A stretch of 64,000 nucleotides of DNA from Janthinobacterium aquaticum (GCF_009208565.1 NZ_WFLK01000014.1:1-64000), one strand, 5' to 3'; counted from the first letter of the stretch, positions 44,401-54,758 are shown. A program made the numbers and translations. Notes: generated from the letters alone by a model not told the origin.

Positions 44401-44764
44401 CAATTCCCCTTGAAATCAACGACCTGGCGATGGCATTGCTGTGCATTTGCTGCTGCATTTTTGCCTGTTTCGCTTTGCCATGGCGCGCCTGGTGTGCCAA
44501 ATCTGCTGCAATCACGCTCCTCGCGCTCGCACAAAGGGGTGTTGTTTGGATACCAACCTGCCCCGCCTGACCGCTCCCGAAAACATTTGATTTGACGATG
44601 AACCGCCGAACTTCAGCAGAGCCATGCCGTTCCACGCGCGGAATAGGGCTGGTATTGCAGAAAAACGCGAAAAATGATAAATTCAATTGAAATGATGAAT
44701 TTGATTTTTGGTGCTATAGTGCAACTCTAATTAACCTATTCACATGAATTTTTACGAGGCACTC
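44401..44764. other. Gene-free stretch after the tRNA
   Basis: 364 bp between the tRNA and the chemoreceptor gene. The short open frames here lack ribosome sites and have no protein-like composition. The first part (to about 44640) is moderately GC-rich without clear structure. The last ~90 bp are AT-rich and hold the chemoreceptor promoter. No repeat of the tRNA 3' end (attachment-site duplication) was seen. Confidence 0.6.
44712..44720 (+). promoter_or_regulatory. Extended -10 promoter of the second chemoreceptor gene
   Basis: TGCTATAGT is an extended -10 box (TGnTATAGT) in a very AT-rich stretch, 44 bp before the ATG at 44765. No good -35 box lies at 17 bp, which is acceptable for extended -10 promoters. 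It does not fit the FliA consensus. Confidence 0.45.
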
Positions 44765-46414
44765 ATGCTGTCCAATCTTAAAATTAAACATCTGGTGATT
44801 GCCGCGCTAGGTGCGTTGACGGCTGTTATTGTGCTCATCGGCGGCTATGGCATCTATGCTGCCAATCGTTCTGTTGCGCTGGTCAACGACGTGACATTGG
44901 CCGATCAGGCCAGATCGGGCGAGCGCAACGCGATCCGGCTCGACATGGAAACCAACCGCAGCCAGATCTTGCAGGCATTGCAACACAATACCGAATTTGA
45001 ATGGGCCAAATTGCATGACCATGAACTGAGCGTGCATTGGGGCATCATCGATGCGTCCAGCCAGCGCATCAAGGAGCGCTGGCAGCGTTATATCGATAGT
45101 ATCGATAATGCTGAGCAGAAAAAGCTGGCGCAGGACTGGTTCCGCGACAGCGATGGCCTGGGGCTGGCGCACATTGCTGCTGCCGTTGCCTTCATCAAGA
45201 ACGGCGACTGGGATAACGCTGAATTGGTCCTGATCAAGAAAATCAATCCGACCTACCGCGTTGGCGATGTGGCATTGAACGCGCTGAAAAAAATCAGCGA
45301 CGAACGCGCTGCCGCCAACGCCGAGCTGGTGCGCGACAGCCTCCAGACCATGCGCTACAGTACGATTGCCGTTCTGATCCTGGGCGCGATGCTGGCGCTG
45401 GCGGTCGGCTACCTGCTGATCAGGGCCATTGCCGATCCGCTGCAAGAGGCCATGGTGATTGCCGAGCGCGTTGCCGCAGGCGATCTGCGCGGCAGCGCCG
45501 GCAGCCACAGCACGAACGAAATCGGTGTCCTGCTGACGGCACTCGACACGATGAAGGGCAGCCTGGCCGGCATTGTGTCCGAAGTGCGCGGCAGTACCAG
45601 CAATATGGCCAGCGCTTCGGCGCAGATTGCTGCCGGCAACCAGGACCTGTCGCAACGCTCGGCGGAGCAGGCCGCGTCGCTGGAAGAAACATCGTCGTCG
45701 ATGGAAGAGATGACCGCCACCGTCAAGCAGAACGCCGACAGTGCGCGCCAGGCCAACACCCTGGCGCTGTCGGCCTCTGAAGTCGCGCTCAAGGGCGGCA
45801 AGCTGGTGGCGCAGGTGGTCGATACCATGGGATCGATCAGTGCCTCGTCCACCAAGATCGCGGACATTATCAGCGTTATCGACGGCATTGCATTCCAAAC
45901 CAATATTCTGGCGCTCAATGCAGCGGTGGAAGCTGCGCGCGCCGGCGAACAGGGCCGGGGCTTTGCCGTGGTGGCGACGGAGGTTCGCAACCTGGCCCAG
46001 CGCTCGGCAGCAGCGGCACAGGAAATCAAGACTTTGATCGAGGACTCGGTGCAAAAAGTCGATAGCGGTGCGCGTCTGGTCGGCCAGACCGGCACGACCA
46101 TGCAGGACATTGTCGAAAGCGTACATCGCGTTACCGGCATCATGAGCGAAATTACCAATGCCAGCCAGGAGCAGGCAATCGGCCTCGAGCAGATCCGTGC
46201 AGCGATCGTGCAAATGGATGGCCTGACCCAGGAGAACATGGCGCTGGTGGAAGAGGCCAGCGCCGCTGCCGATTCCTTGAATGAACGGGCGCAGGGACTC
46301 GATGCGGTGGTCAGCGTTTTCGAACTTGATAACGTGAAACAGGCGCCGGTGGCGGGACGCTCGCACTCGTCTACCATGCCGCGCTTGTCCGCCCTGCAAC
46401 TGCGAGGCGCCTGA
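44765..46414 (+). CDS. Methyl-accepting chemotaxis protein with four-helix-type sensor, 549 aa
   Basis: A membrane chemoreceptor starting at ATG 44765, 7 nt after ACGAGG. The first helix is [25 protein letters not shown] mostly helical periplasmic domain of ~150 residues (four-helix bundle type, with [22 protein letters not shown]) follows, and the second helix is [20 protein letters not shown]. Then come HAMP ([16 protein letters not shown]) and the signalling tip ([20 protein letters not shown]). No CheR pentapeptide is seen at the C-terminus. The ligand is unknown. Its cytoplasmic part is close to that of the other receptor. Confidence 0.93.
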   Translation: MLSNLKIKHLVIAALGALTAVIVLIGGYGIYAANRSVALVNDVTLADQARSGERNAIRLDMETNRSQILQALQHNTEFEWAKLHDHELSVHWGIIDASSQRIKERWQRYIDSIDNAEQKKLAQDWFRDSDGLGLAHIAAAVAFIKNGDWDNAELVLIKKINPTYRVGDVALNALKKISDERAAANAELVRDSLQTMRYSTIAVLILGAMLALAVGYLLIRAIADPLQEAMVIAERVAAGDLRGSAGSHSTNEIGVLLTALDTMKGSLAGIVSEVRGSTSNMASASAQIAAGNQDLSQRSAEQAASLEETSSSMEEMTATVKQNADSARQANTLALSASEVALKGGKLVAQVVDTMGSISASSTKIADIISVIDGIAFQTNILALNAAVEAARAGEQGRGFAVVATEVRNLAQRSAAAAQEIKTLIEDSVQKVDSGARLVGQTGTTMQDIVESVHRVTGIMSEITNASQEQAIGLEQIRAAIVQMDGLTQENMALVEEASAAADSLNERAQGLDAVVSVFELDNVKQAPVAGRSHSSTMPRLSALQLRGA

Positions 46415-46599
46415 GCGGCTGCAAGCAACCTTGCCGTGTCGCTCATACCGAAAGCGATATCTCCTGGCAGCAAAATATCATTGGAGCCATAGGCATCGAC
46501 CATCTAAGATAGAACGGGGCTGCGAGCGTCCTGCATGGCGTGATTGCGTCGCAGCCCTGATCGACTCGATAAAAACACTGAGATGGAGACCGCCTGTTC

Positions 46600-47667
46600 A
46601 TGACCGCCCCTGTTATTTCGATTAACGCAGCACCGTTTGGCGCGCTGCCCGACGGTACACCTGTCACCGCTTTTACCTTGACCAACGTCAACGGCTTGCA
46701 AGTCAAGATCATCGATTTTGGCGCCATTATCAGTGAAGTTCATGTACCGGACCGCGATGGGGTGCTGGCTGATGTGGTGCTGGGTTTTGACACCATCGAG
46801 CCTTATCTGACGAACAAAGCTTTCTTGGGAGCATTGATCGGGCGCTTTGGCAACCGGATTGCAGAAGGGCGCTTTACCCTGGATGGCAAGAGCTATCAAC
46901 TGGCCGTCAACAATGGCGTCAATCACCTGCATGGCGGCGAACAGGGGTTTCATCAGGTGATGTGGCAGGCTGAGCCGTTTGAAAAGGCCGATGCGGTGGG
47001 CGTGACGTTTCGCCGCAGCAGTCCGGACGGGGAAGATGGCTATCCGGGCAAGCTCGATGTGACGGTGGTGTATGAGCTCGATAACGACAATGCGCTGAGC
47101 CTGCGCTATCATGCGGTGACGGACCAGGCCACGCCGGTCAATCTGACCAATCACAGCTATTTCAATCTGGCCGGGCAGGGCGATATTGGGTCGCATGAGC
47201 TGATGATCAATGCCGACCGCTATACGCCGGTCGATGCGGGCTCGATACCGACCGGTGAACTGGCTGATGTGGCCGGCACGCCGTTCGATCTGCGCCGCGC
47301 GACGCCGGTTGGTGCCGGTATCACCTCGAGCCATGCACAAATTGGTATCGGTCGGGGCTATGATCACAATTTTGTGCTCAATAAAGAGGCAGATGGCACC
47401 TTGTCGCTGGCGGCTATTGTGCGCGAACCGGTGTCGGGGCGGGTGATGGAGGTGTTCACGCGGGAGCCGGGCGTGCAGTTTTATTCGGGCAATTTCCTCG
47501 ATGGCAGCGTGGCCGGCAAGGGGCGCGCGCATGATTATCGCAGTGCGCTGTGTCTGGAAACCCAGCATTTTCCGGACTCGCCCAACCATGCGCATTTCCC
47601 TGACAGCGTGCTGCGGCCGGGGCAGGTGTATCAGACGACGACGGTGTATCGGTTTTTGGCGGCGTAG
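46600..47667 (+). CDS. galM: Aldose 1-epimerase (mutarotase)
   Basis: Interconverts alpha and beta anomers of aldoses such as galactose or arabinose. It has 355 residues and no signal peptide. Signatures: NGLQVKIIDFGAIISEVHVPDRDG at the N-terminus, RFGNRIAEGRF and NNGVNHLHGGEQGFHQ. The catalytic His is in NLTNHSYFNLAGQGD, and the catalytic Glu in SALCLETQHFPDSPNH. It precedes the sugar-acid operon, so it may prepare sugars for it, but the operator motif lies after it, suggesting separate control. Confidence 0.93.
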   Translation: MTAPVISINAAPFGALPDGTPVTAFTLTNVNGLQVKIIDFGAIISEVHVPDRDGVLADVVLGFDTIEPYLTNKAFLGALIGRFGNRIAEGRFTLDGKSYQLAVNNGVNHLHGGEQGFHQVMWQAEPFEKADAVGVTFRRSSPDGEDGYPGKLDVTVVYELDNDNALSLRYHAVTDQATPVNLTNHSYFNLAGQGDIGSHELMINADRYTPVDAGSIPTGELADVAGTPFDLRRATPVGAGITSSHAQIGIGRGYDHNFVLNKEADGTLSLAAIVREPVSGRVMEVFTREPGVQFYSGNFLDGSVAGKGRAHDYRSALCLETQHFPDSPNHAHFPDSVLRPGQVYQTTTVYRFLAA

Positions 47668-47715
47668 GCACAGCGCTTCTTTCACCCGACAGCTTGAAGG
47701 CTGGGGTCAGACCCG

Positions 47716-47731
47716 GAGGGCTTGGGCCCTC
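47716..47731. terminator. Short hairpin downstream of galM
   Basis: GAGGGC (47716-47721) and GCCCTC (47726-47731) form a 6-bp stem with a TTGG loop, next to the palindrome GGGTCAGACCC. No T-run follows. It may help end galM transcription, but this is weak. Confidence 0.35.
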
Positions 47732-47748
47732 TGATCTGATACCCAATT

Positions 47749-47779
47749 CGATATCAACTCACTTTAAAAATTGATTGGA
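47749..47779 (+). promoter_or_regulatory. Candidate LysR (GbpR) operator A, catabolic operon
   Basis: CGATATCAA at 47749-47757 and TTGATTGGA at 47771-47779 are inverted half-sites (ATCAA, TTGAT) 13 bp apart, 87 bp before the dehydratase start. The same half-sites with identical spacing lie before the transporter operon (57226). A LysR site is expected to hold such an interrupted palindrome. Assignment to the LysR gene at 61978 is inference. Confidence 0.6.
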
Positions 47780-47865
47780 AAGGCATGGCCTGATTCTTTA
47801 GTATCCGAACATTCGCTGCCCGGGCCGATCGGTGAGATACGGCATGGCACACACAGGAGAATGGC

Positions 47866-49620
47866 ATGTCCGATACAAAGAATGACCCAAAGAAAAACGT
47901 AACGTTGCGCTCGGCAGAGTGGTTCGGTTCCCAGGATAAAAACGGTTTCATGTACCGCAGCTGGATGAAAAATCAGGGCATTCCTGATCATGAATTCCAG
48001 GGTAAGCCCATCATCGGCATTTGCAACACCTGGTCGGAACTGACCCCTTGCAACGCCCACTTCCGCAAGCTGGCCGAACACGTCAAGCGCGGTATCCTGG
48101 AGGCCGGCGGCTTCCCGGTCGAATTCCCGGTTTTCTCGAATGGCGAATCGAATCTGCGCCCAACGGCCATGCTCACGCGTAACCTGGCAGCGATGGACGT
48201 GGAAGAATCGATCCGCGGCAATCCGATGGACGGCGTGGTCCTGCTGGTCGGCTGCGACAAGACTACCCCGGCATTGCTGATGGGCGCGGCATCGGTCGAT
48301 ATTCCGACCATCGTCGTGACCGGCGGTCCGATGCTGAACGGCAAACTGAACGGCAAGAATATCGGCTCGGGCACGGCCGTATGGCAACTGCACGAGCAGG
48401 TCAAGGGCGGCGAAATTTCCATGCACGAGTTCCTGGCTGCCGAAGCGGGCCACTCGCGCTCGGCCGGTACCTGCAACACCATGGGCACGGCCTCGACCAT
48501 GGCCTGCATGGCCGAATCGCTGGGCACTTCCTTGCCGCACAATGCGGCCATTCCAGCGGTCGACGCACGCCGCTATGTGCTGGCGCATATGTCGGGCATC
48601 CGTATCGTGGAAATGGTCAAGGAAGACCTGAAACTGTCGAAAATCCTGACCAAGGAAAACTTTGAAAACGCCATTCGCGTCAACGCCGCCATCGGTGGTT
48701 CGACCAATGCCGTGATTCACCTGAAAGCCATTGCCGGGCGTATCGGCGTGGACCTGGAACTGGAAGACTGGACCCGCGTGGGCCGTGGCATGCCGACCAT
48801 TGTCGACCTGCTGCCTTCGGGCCGTTTCCTGATGGAAGAATTCTATTACGCTGGCGGCCTGCCGGCCGTGATCCGCCGCATGGGTGACGGCAACTTGCTG
48901 CCCAACCCGGACGCGCTGACCGTCAACGGCAAGTCGCTGTGGGAAAACTGCAAGGACGCGCCGATCTACGACGACGAAGTAGTGCGTCCGCTCGACAAGC
49001 CACTGCTCAAAGACGGCGGCATCTGCATTCTGCGCGGCAACCTGGCGCCACGCGGTGCGGTCCTGAAACCATCGGCCGCCACGCCTGAACTGATGCAGCA
49101 TCGCGGCCAGGCCGTGGTGTTTGAAGACTTCGAACACTACAAGTCGCGCATCATGGATCCGGACCTGGTGGTCGACAAGGATTCGGTGCTGGTCATGAAA
49201 AACTGCGGGCCGAAAGGCTATCCCGGCATGGCCGAAGTGGGCAACATGGGCCTGCCGCCCAAACTGCTGGCAGCCGGCGTGAAAGACATGGTGCGCATTT
49301 CGGACGCCCGCATGAGCGGTACCGCCTACGGTACCGTGGTGCTGCACGTGGCGCCTGAAGCGATGGCCGGTGGCCCGCTGGGCATCGTGCAGGACGGCGA
49401 CTGGATCACGCTCGACTGCGCCGGTGGCCTGTTGAACCTCGATATTACCGACGAAGAAATGGCGGCCCGCCAGGCCGTGCGCGTACGCGGCAGTGCGCCA
49501 GGTCCGAAGACCGGCTACCAGCAGCTGTATATCGAACACGTGCTGCAGGCCGATGAAGGCTGCGACTTCGACTTCCTGGTCGGCCCACGCGGCTCTGCCG
49601 TGCCACGTCATTCACACTAA
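47866..49620 (+). CDS. IlvD/Edd-family sugar-acid dehydratase (L-arabinonate dehydratase type)
   Basis: A 584-residue iron-sulfur dehydratase, from ATG 47866 after AGGAGA. Likely dehydrates L-arabonate (or a related aldonate) to the 2-keto-3-deoxy acid. The iron-sulfur cluster cysteines appear in IIGICNTWSELTPCNAHF, LVGCDKTTPALLMG and SAGTCNTMGTASTM. The active-site region is NAAIGGSTNAVIHL, and the C-terminal SDARMSGTAYGTVVLH is present. The close match to pentonate dehydratases, and the neighbours, favour a pentose acid over dihydroxyisovalerate. It is first in the catabolic operon. Confidence 0.88.
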   Translation: MSDTKNDPKKNVTLRSAEWFGSQDKNGFMYRSWMKNQGIPDHEFQGKPIIGICNTWSELTPCNAHFRKLAEHVKRGILEAGGFPVEFPVFSNGESNLRPTAMLTRNLAAMDVEESIRGNPMDGVVLLVGCDKTTPALLMGAASVDIPTIVVTGGPMLNGKLNGKNIGSGTAVWQLHEQVKGGEISMHEFLAAEAGHSRSAGTCNTMGTASTMACMAESLGTSLPHNAAIPAVDARRYVLAHMSGIRIVEMVKEDLKLSKILTKENFENAIRVNAAIGGSTNAVIHLKAIAGRIGVDLELEDWTRVGRGMPTIVDLLPSGRFLMEEFYYAGGLPAVIRRMGDGNLLPNPDALTVNGKSLWENCKDAPIYDDEVVRPLDKPLLKDGGICILRGNLAPRGAVLKPSAATPELMQHRGQAVVFEDFEHYKSRIMDPDLVVDKDSVLVMKNCGPKGYPGMAEVGNMGLPPKLLAAGVKDMVRISDARMSGTAYGTVVLHVAPEAMAGGPLGIVQDGDWITLDCAGGLLNLDITDEEMAARQAVRVRGSAPGPKTGYQQLYIEHVLQADEGCDFDFLVGPRGSAVPRHSH

Positions 49621-49645
49621 GCAAACCCAAGCGAGAGAAACTGAC

Positions 49646-50638
49646 ATGCTGCTGATTCAATTCAAGGATGAAAACGCAGGCCGCCTGGTCGGCCTGCTGC
49701 AAGACGACGTGATCCGCGTCATCGACGGCTACAGCACCACCTACGCGCTGGCGCGTGAAGCGATTGCCAAGAAGGTCGGCATCGCCGAGCTGGTCAACGC
49801 CAACGTCGGTAGCGCAACCCATTCGTATGCAACCGTGGCCGCAGCCGGGCGCGTGCTGCCACCGCTCGACCATAGCGACGAAGCGCACTGCTACGTCACC
49901 GGCACCGGCCTGACCCACCTGGGTAGCGCCGGCGCACGTGACGCCATGCACAAGAAAATCGGCGGCGATGCCGAATCCTTGAGCGATTCGATGAAAATGT
50001 TCCGCCTGGGCGTGGAAGGCGGCAAGCCTGCCAATGGCACCGCCGGCGCCCAGCCAGAATGGTTCTACAAAGGCGACGGCTCGATCGTGCGCGCCAGCGG
50101 CCAGCCGCTGGGCATGCCCGACTTTGCGCTCGACGGCGGCGAGGAGCCGGAAATTGCCGGCCTGTATGTGATCGGCGACGATGGCCAGCCTTACCGCGTC
50201 GGCTACGCCATCGGCAATGAATTTTCCGACCACGTGACCGAACGCCAGAACTATCTGTACCTGGCGCACTCCAAGCTGCGTGCCTGCAGCATCGGCCCGG
50301 CCTTGCTGGTGGGCGAGCTGCCGGAACATATCGATGGCGCCTCGCGCGTACTCGATACCGATGGCAAAGTCCGTTGGGAGAAAGCATTCGTCAGCGGTGA
50401 AACCAATATGTCGCACACCATTGCCAACCTGGAACATCATCACTTCAAATACCCGCTGTTCAAACGCGCGGGCGATGTGCATGTACACTTCTTCGGCACG
50501 GCGACCTTGAGCTTTGCCGATGGCGTAAGCGTGGCACCGGGTGAAACCTTTGAAATCGAAGCGTCGGCCTTTGGCCCTGCCTTGTCAAACCGCCTCGAAG
50601 TCTATCCTACCGAATTTGCGAAAGTGAGCACACTATGA
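49646..50638 (+). CDS. FAH-superfamily AraD1/GguC protein
   Basis: A 330-residue protein starting at ATG 49646 after GAGAGA. The C-terminal fumarylacetoacetate hydrolase-like domain has the metal ligands in [21 protein letters not shown], with the conserved E..E..D, and [19 protein letters not shown]. This family (AraD1, GguC) is found with pentose genes and may dehydrate 2-keto-3-deoxypentonate to ketoglutarate semialdehyde, or hydrolyse a diketo acid. The start of the next gene overlaps its stop by 4 bp. Confidence 0.85.
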   Translation: MLLIQFKDENAGRLVGLLQDDVIRVIDGYSTTYALAREAIAKKVGIAELVNANVGSATHSYATVAAAGRVLPPLDHSDEAHCYVTGTGLTHLGSAGARDAMHKKIGGDAESLSDSMKMFRLGVEGGKPANGTAGAQPEWFYKGDGSIVRASGQPLGMPDFALDGGEEPEIAGLYVIGDDGQPYRVGYAIGNEFSDHVTERQNYLYLAHSKLRACSIGPALLVGELPEHIDGASRVLDTDGKVRWEKAFVSGETNMSHTIANLEHHHFKYPLFKRAGDVHVHFFGTATLSFADGVSVAPGETFEIEASAFGPALSNRLEVYPTEFAKVSTL

Positions 50639-52212
50639 GTTTCAATATTACGGGCGAAGCACTGATCGGCGGCGCCGCCGTCAAAGGTAGCGGCGCTACC
50701 TTCGAAGCCTGGGACCCTGCTGCGCGCGCCCATATCGCGCCGTCGTTCCAGACCGTCGACGAAGCCCAGATCGATGAAGCCTGCCGCCTGGCCGAAGCTG
50801 CATTCGATCCATACCGTTCCATCAGCGACAACGCGCGTGCCGACTTCCTCGACACCATCGCCGAACAAATCCTGGCCCTGGGCGACGAATTGATCGTGCG
50901 CGCCATGACCGAAAGCGGCCTGCCGCGCGTGCGTCTGGAAGGCGAACGCGGCCGTACCGTGGGTCAGCTGAAACTGTTCGCCGGCCTGCTGCGCGAAGGT
51001 TCGTGGACCGACGCCCGCCTCGATACGGCCCTGCCGGACCGCACCCCGCCACGCCCTGATCTGCGCCTGCGCATGATCGGCCTGGGTCCGGTCGCCGTGT
51101 TTGGCGCCAGCAACTTCCCGCTGGCCTTTTCGGTTGCCGGTGGCGATACCGCCTCGGCACTGGCAGCCGGCTGCCCGGTGGTCCTGAAAGCCCATCCGGC
51201 CCATCCTGGTACTTCGGAGCTGGTGGCGCGCGCCATCGTCAAGGCGGTTGAAATCTGCAAGCTGCCAGCAGGCGTGTTCTCGCTGCTGACCGGCATCGGC
51301 AACGACCTGGGCCAGCAACTGGTGGCGCACCCGGCCATCCAGGCCGTGGGCTTTACCGGCTCGCGTGTCGGCGGCATCGCCCTGATGAAGGTTGCAGCCA
51401 ACCGTCCACAACCGATTCCTGTCTACGCCGAGATGAGCAGCATCAATCCGGTGTTCGTGCTGCCACAAGCGCTGGCCGCGCGTGGCGCCGCCATTGCTGC
51501 CGGCTTTGCCGGTTCGCTGACCATGGGCGTGGGCCAGTTCTGCACCAATCCTGGCCTGGTGCTGGGCCTGGAAGGACCTGAATTTACCGCCTTTGCCGCG
51601 GCTGCTGCCGAAGCGCTGGCGCCAACCCCGGCAGGCACCATGCTGACCGCCGGCATCGCCACCAGCTACACCAAGGGCGTTGCTGCACTGGCAGAACATG
51701 CTGACGTGAAATCGCTGGTGCAAAACACCGGTGAAGAAGGCAAGGGCGCCGCCGCCCTGTTCGTGACCTCGGGCGACGCCTTCCTGGCCCGCCACGACCT
51801 GCGCGACGAAGTCTTCGGCCCGGTCTCGCTGCTGGTTGCCTGCCGCGATATCGACCAGTTGGTGGCCATTACCGAAAGCCTGGAAGGCCAGCTGACGGCC
51901 ACGCTGCAAATGGACCAGGGCGACCTGGACGATGCGCGCCGCCTGCTGCCGGCACTGGAGCGCCGCGTCGGCCGCATTCTGGCCAACGGTTTCCCGACCG
52001 GCGTGGAAGTATCGACCGCGATGGTGCATGGCGGCCCGTTCCCTGCAACCTCGGACGGCCGCAGCACGTCGGTCGGCACGGCCGCGATCAACCGCTTCCT
52101 GCGCCCGGTGTCGTACCAGAACCTGCTGCAGGACCTGCTGCCGGAATCGATCCGTGACGGCAACCCGCTGGGCATCTGGCGTCGCAAGGATGGCGTGCTC
52201 GGCAAGGAATAA
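50635..52212 (+). CDS. 2,5-dioxovalerate (ketoglutarate semialdehyde) dehydrogenase
   Basis: Oxidises alpha-ketoglutarate semialdehyde to 2-oxoglutarate with NAD(P)+, the last step of the non-phosphorylating pentose route. It has 525 residues. The cofactor site is [19 protein letters not shown] and [13 protein letters not shown]; the catalytic Glu is in [16 protein letters not shown], and the catalytic Cys in [14 protein letters not shown]. It overlaps the AraD1 stop (ATGA). The ALDH family with the 'SNFPLAFS' motif supports this substrate. A terminator-like hairpin follows. Confidence 0.9.
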   Translation: MSFNITGEALIGGAAVKGSGATFEAWDPAARAHIAPSFQTVDEAQIDEACRLAEAAFDPYRSISDNARADFLDTIAEQILALGDELIVRAMTESGLPRVRLEGERGRTVGQLKLFAGLLREGSWTDARLDTALPDRTPPRPDLRLRMIGLGPVAVFGASNFPLAFSVAGGDTASALAAGCPVVLKAHPAHPGTSELVARAIVKAVEICKLPAGVFSLLTGIGNDLGQQLVAHPAIQAVGFTGSRVGGIALMKVAANRPQPIPVYAEMSSINPVFVLPQALAARGAAIAAGFAGSLTMGVGQFCTNPGLVLGLEGPEFTAFAAAAAEALAPTPAGTMLTAGIATSYTKGVAALAEHADVKSLVQNTGEEGKGAAALFVTSGDAFLARHDLRDEVFGPVSLLVACRDIDQLVAITESLEGQLTATLQMDQGDLDDARRLLPALERRVGRILANGFPTGVEVSTAMVHGGPFPATSDGRSTSVGTAAINRFLRPVSYQNLLQDLLPESIRDGNPLGIWRRKDGVLGKE

Positions 52213-52240
52213 GCCGCCAGCAGCCAACTCATTTTTTAGA

Positions 52241-52285
52241 AAGCTGTGCGCCGTGGTCGGTCGACCGCGCCGCGCAGCTTTTTTT
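52241..52285 (+). terminator. Terminator-like hairpin inside the sugar operon
   Basis: AAGCTG-T-GCGC on the left and GCGCAGCTT on the right (52241-52280) form an imperfect stem with a long loop, followed by a T-run at 52279-52285. It lies 33 bp before the SDR start, so it may limit readthrough into the SDR gene. Confidence 0.6.
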
Positions 52286-52317
52286 CGCGCTTGCGCGTTG
52301 GAAAACAGGAGAACACG

Positions 52318-53097
52318 ATGGAAAAAACAGTCAAACAGCTGGCGCGTTATGCAAGCCTGGAGGGCAAGCGCGTCTTTATTACGGGTGGCGGCACCGGCAT
52401 AGGCGAGTCGCTGGTGGAAGAATTTGCGGCGCAAGGCGCGCTGGTGGCGTTTGTCGATATCGCGCGCGAAGCGAGCGAGGCGCTATGCCAGCGCCTGCAG
52501 GCAGACGGCTTGCCGGCGCCGCTGTTTCGCTACTGCGACATTACCGATATCGCCGCGCTGCAGACGGTGATGGCCGAGCTGGCAGCCGAGCTGGGCGACT
52601 TTGACGTGCTGGTCAACAACGCCGCCAACGACCAGCGCCACCAGGCCGAAGACGTGACCGTCGACTACTGGAACGAGCGCATCGCGATCAACCAGCGTCC
52701 AATGTTCTTTACCTGCCAGGCCGTACTCGAAGGCATGAAGCGCCGTGGCGGCGGCTCCATCATCAACGTCAGCTCCATCTCGTGGCACATGAAGGCGGGC
52801 GGCTATCCGGTCTACGCCACCACCAAGGCCGCCGTGGTGGGCCTCACGCGCGGCCTGGCGCGCGACTATGGCGCACACCATATCCGCGTCAATACCGTCA
52901 CCCCAGGCTGGGTGATGACACAGCGCCAGATCGACTTGTGGGTCGATGATGCCGCCGAGCAGGAAATCAAGAAAAGCCAGTGCCTGCCAGCCAAGCTGAT
53001 GCCGCAGGATATCTCGGCCATGGTGCTGTTTCTGGCGTCCGACGATGGCGCCATGTGCTCGTCGCAGGAGTTTATTGTTGATGCCGGGTGGGTTTGA
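52318..53097 (+). CDS. SDR-family sugar dehydrogenase
   Basis: A 259-residue NAD(P)-dependent oxidoreductase, from ATG 52318 after CAGGAGA. The cofactor motif is VFITGGGTGIGESLVEEF (TGGGxGIG), followed by NNAAND, the Ser in INVSSISWHMKAGG and YATTK. The C-terminal region (AMCSSQEFIVDAGWV) is typical. It is likely an L-arabinose/galactose 1-dehydrogenase, or a 2-keto-3-deoxypentonate 4-dehydrogenase in the alternative route. Position in the operon supports a sugar role, but sequence alone does not settle which. Confidence 0.85.
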   Translation: MEKTVKQLARYASLEGKRVFITGGGTGIGESLVEEFAAQGALVAFVDIAREASEALCQRLQADGLPAPLFRYCDITDIAALQTVMAELAAELGDFDVLVNNAANDQRHQAEDVTVDYWNERIAINQRPMFFTCQAVLEGMKRRGGGSIINVSSISWHMKAGGYPVYATTKAAVVGLTRGLARDYGAHHIRVNTVTPGWVMTQRQIDLWVDDAAEQEIKKSQCLPAKLMPQDISAMVLFLASDDGAMCSSQEFIVDAGWV

Positions 53098-53111
53098 GCA
53101 GGCGCGCAGGC

Positions 53112-54719
53112 TCAGTTTTCAGGATAATTAGCCAGATCGATGACTGGCCTGCCGCAGTGGGCAAACACGTCGCCGCCCTGCGGATGTTTTTGCGTCTTGC
53201 GCTGTTGGTCTGATGGTGGACTGATCAAGACGATCGATGCCTCCTGTTCGTTGCGCAGGTTGATGACCGCGCTGACACCGCCATCGCGATAGCTGCCCAT
53301 GACGCCGATACCCATTTGTACGAATAGCGTGGCGGCGCCGGTGTTGCCCAGGCGGCGGTCGGTATCGATCCATTGCGCCGGATTGTTGCTGTCGAGTTCA
53401 GGACCGCCAGCTTGCGCATGCTGTGTCATCGTCTTGTGCAACGCGATCAGTTGTTGTGTGTTGTTGCCTGTGGCTGCGACCAGGCGCGCCGGTGCAGCCG
53501 GGCGCAGCGCCTCGGGCAGCTTGTCCAGCGCCTGCTGCCAGCCCGCCTGTAAGGCATGCTCGCGCTGGTCGCGACGCGTCAAGGGCGCGCCCTGTTCATC
53601 GCTGAAGCGAACAAAAGTGGGACGGTGGATAAAGCCCAGTGTCGGCAGGCGGTCGAGTTGCGCCAGTTGCTCCTTGTTGAACGGCAAGGGAAACCATGGC
53701 GTGGGCTGCCAGTCTTTGGGTGGAAAGTAGGTCTTGGGATTGAGTTTGTCGAAAATGCTGAAGCTGCCGGTGCCGCGAATATCGGGGCGTTGGGCAAATT
53801 GGGCAGCAAATGGAAGCCATTCTTTTACCAGTGGTGGACGGCCTACCGGAGAATCCATATCCGGTCGAGGGAGCTGGCGAGTCAGTTCGTCATAGGCTAG
53901 AAATAGGCGTCGCGCGACCCCATAGTTGTTAAGATCGTCAACGCTGTCTTCCGGTGGGGCGTCGTCATAGGCAAATTTACGTACCGCATCAATGCGCTCG
54001 CGGCGTGCCAGTATGAATAATGCGGATGCGTCAGGTATTTCTGGAATGTAGTGGCCATTCCTGACTAGCGGCGGGGTCTGGTCGGGACGATATAGATCGC
54101 GGGTTGACATGCTGTCTTCCGAATTGAGGACTACGTAGGGCACATCTGGATGTGCATCAAAAAAAGCAAACACATCTTCCAGAACGCGATCAGGGTGCTC
54201 ACTGAATCGTCGCTGACCTATGATAAAGAGATGCCAGTGCAATCCGGAGGAGGCTGCACCGCCTGCCAGGCCCATGAGTGGAGCCTCAGGCTTGTCTGTC
54301 ATGCGGGAATTGAAGACTGGCGGTTCGGCATCAAATACGGGCACAGCGAAATACATGGGTGTCTGCGAGGCACCATTTTCCAACGTATCCCCACCGCGTC
54401 CGCCGGAAATGCCTGAGCGCTCCATTTCATCCCATGGATATTTCTCCTTGTCCTCTTCGCGAATACTTGTATACGCGTTACCTTTTTGAAGCGCGTCCCA
54501 TAGTTTCCCCTGGCGATATTGATCCAGGGTCACGCCCATGCCAATTACCTCCAGAACATATTCTCGCTGTGTCTTGTGATTTGTACCTTCTGGTTGCCCG
54601 ACGCTCGTCTGCAGCACCGCTTTCTGTGCACCCAACCAGCGGCATCCGACTAAGATGGCCGCAATAATTGGAGGAATCAGTAAAAGCCAGTGCAGGTGCT
54701 GCCATATCTTGCCGCTCAT
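53112..54719 (-). CDS. tla3: Type VI lipase adaptor Tla3 (DUF2875)
   Basis: A 535-residue protein that in Pseudomonas helps deliver the lipase effector Tle3 to VgrG. The N-terminus has one hydrophobic helix (HWLLLIPPIIAAILVGCRWLG) that likely anchors it. The long soluble part has the DUF2875 features: GSASG-type loop in SAASSGLHWHLFIIGQRRFSEHP, PYVVLNSEDSMSTRDLY and TGAATLFVQMGIGVMGSYRDGGVSAVINLRNEQEASIV. Its ATG is 39 bp after the tle3 stop. GC is lower than in the flanks (43% at 54121-54180). Confidence 0.85.
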   Translation of the reverse strand: MSGKIWQHLHWLLLIPPIIAAILVGCRWLGAQKAVLQTSVGQPEGTNHKTQREYVLEVIGMGVTLDQYRQGKLWDALQKGNAYTSIREEDKEKYPWDEMERSGISGGRGGDTLENGASQTPMYFAVPVFDAEPPVFNSRMTDKPEAPLMGLAGGAASSGLHWHLFIIGQRRFSEHPDRVLEDVFAFFDAHPDVPYVVLNSEDSMSTRDLYRPDQTPPLVRNGHYIPEIPDASALFILARRERIDAVRKFAYDDAPPEDSVDDLNNYGVARRLFLAYDELTRQLPRPDMDSPVGRPPLVKEWLPFAAQFAQRPDIRGTGSFSIFDKLNPKTYFPPKDWQPTPWFPLPFNKEQLAQLDRLPTLGFIHRPTFVRFSDEQGAPLTRRDQREHALQAGWQQALDKLPEALRPAAPARLVAATGNNTQQLIALHKTMTQHAQAGGPELDSNNPAQWIDTDRRLGNTGAATLFVQMGIGVMGSYRDGGVSAVINLRNEQEASIVLISPPSDQQRKTQKHPQGGDVFAHCGRPVIDLANYPEN

Positions 54720-54758
54720 TACATGCTCCGTTCTTGGAATGAATGGGTTAGATCGTGT

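Noticed and set aside
47698..47735. Palindrome GGGTCAGACCC and hairpin as an IS end
   Set aside because: No transposase gene or target duplication nearby; likely a small hairpin after galM.
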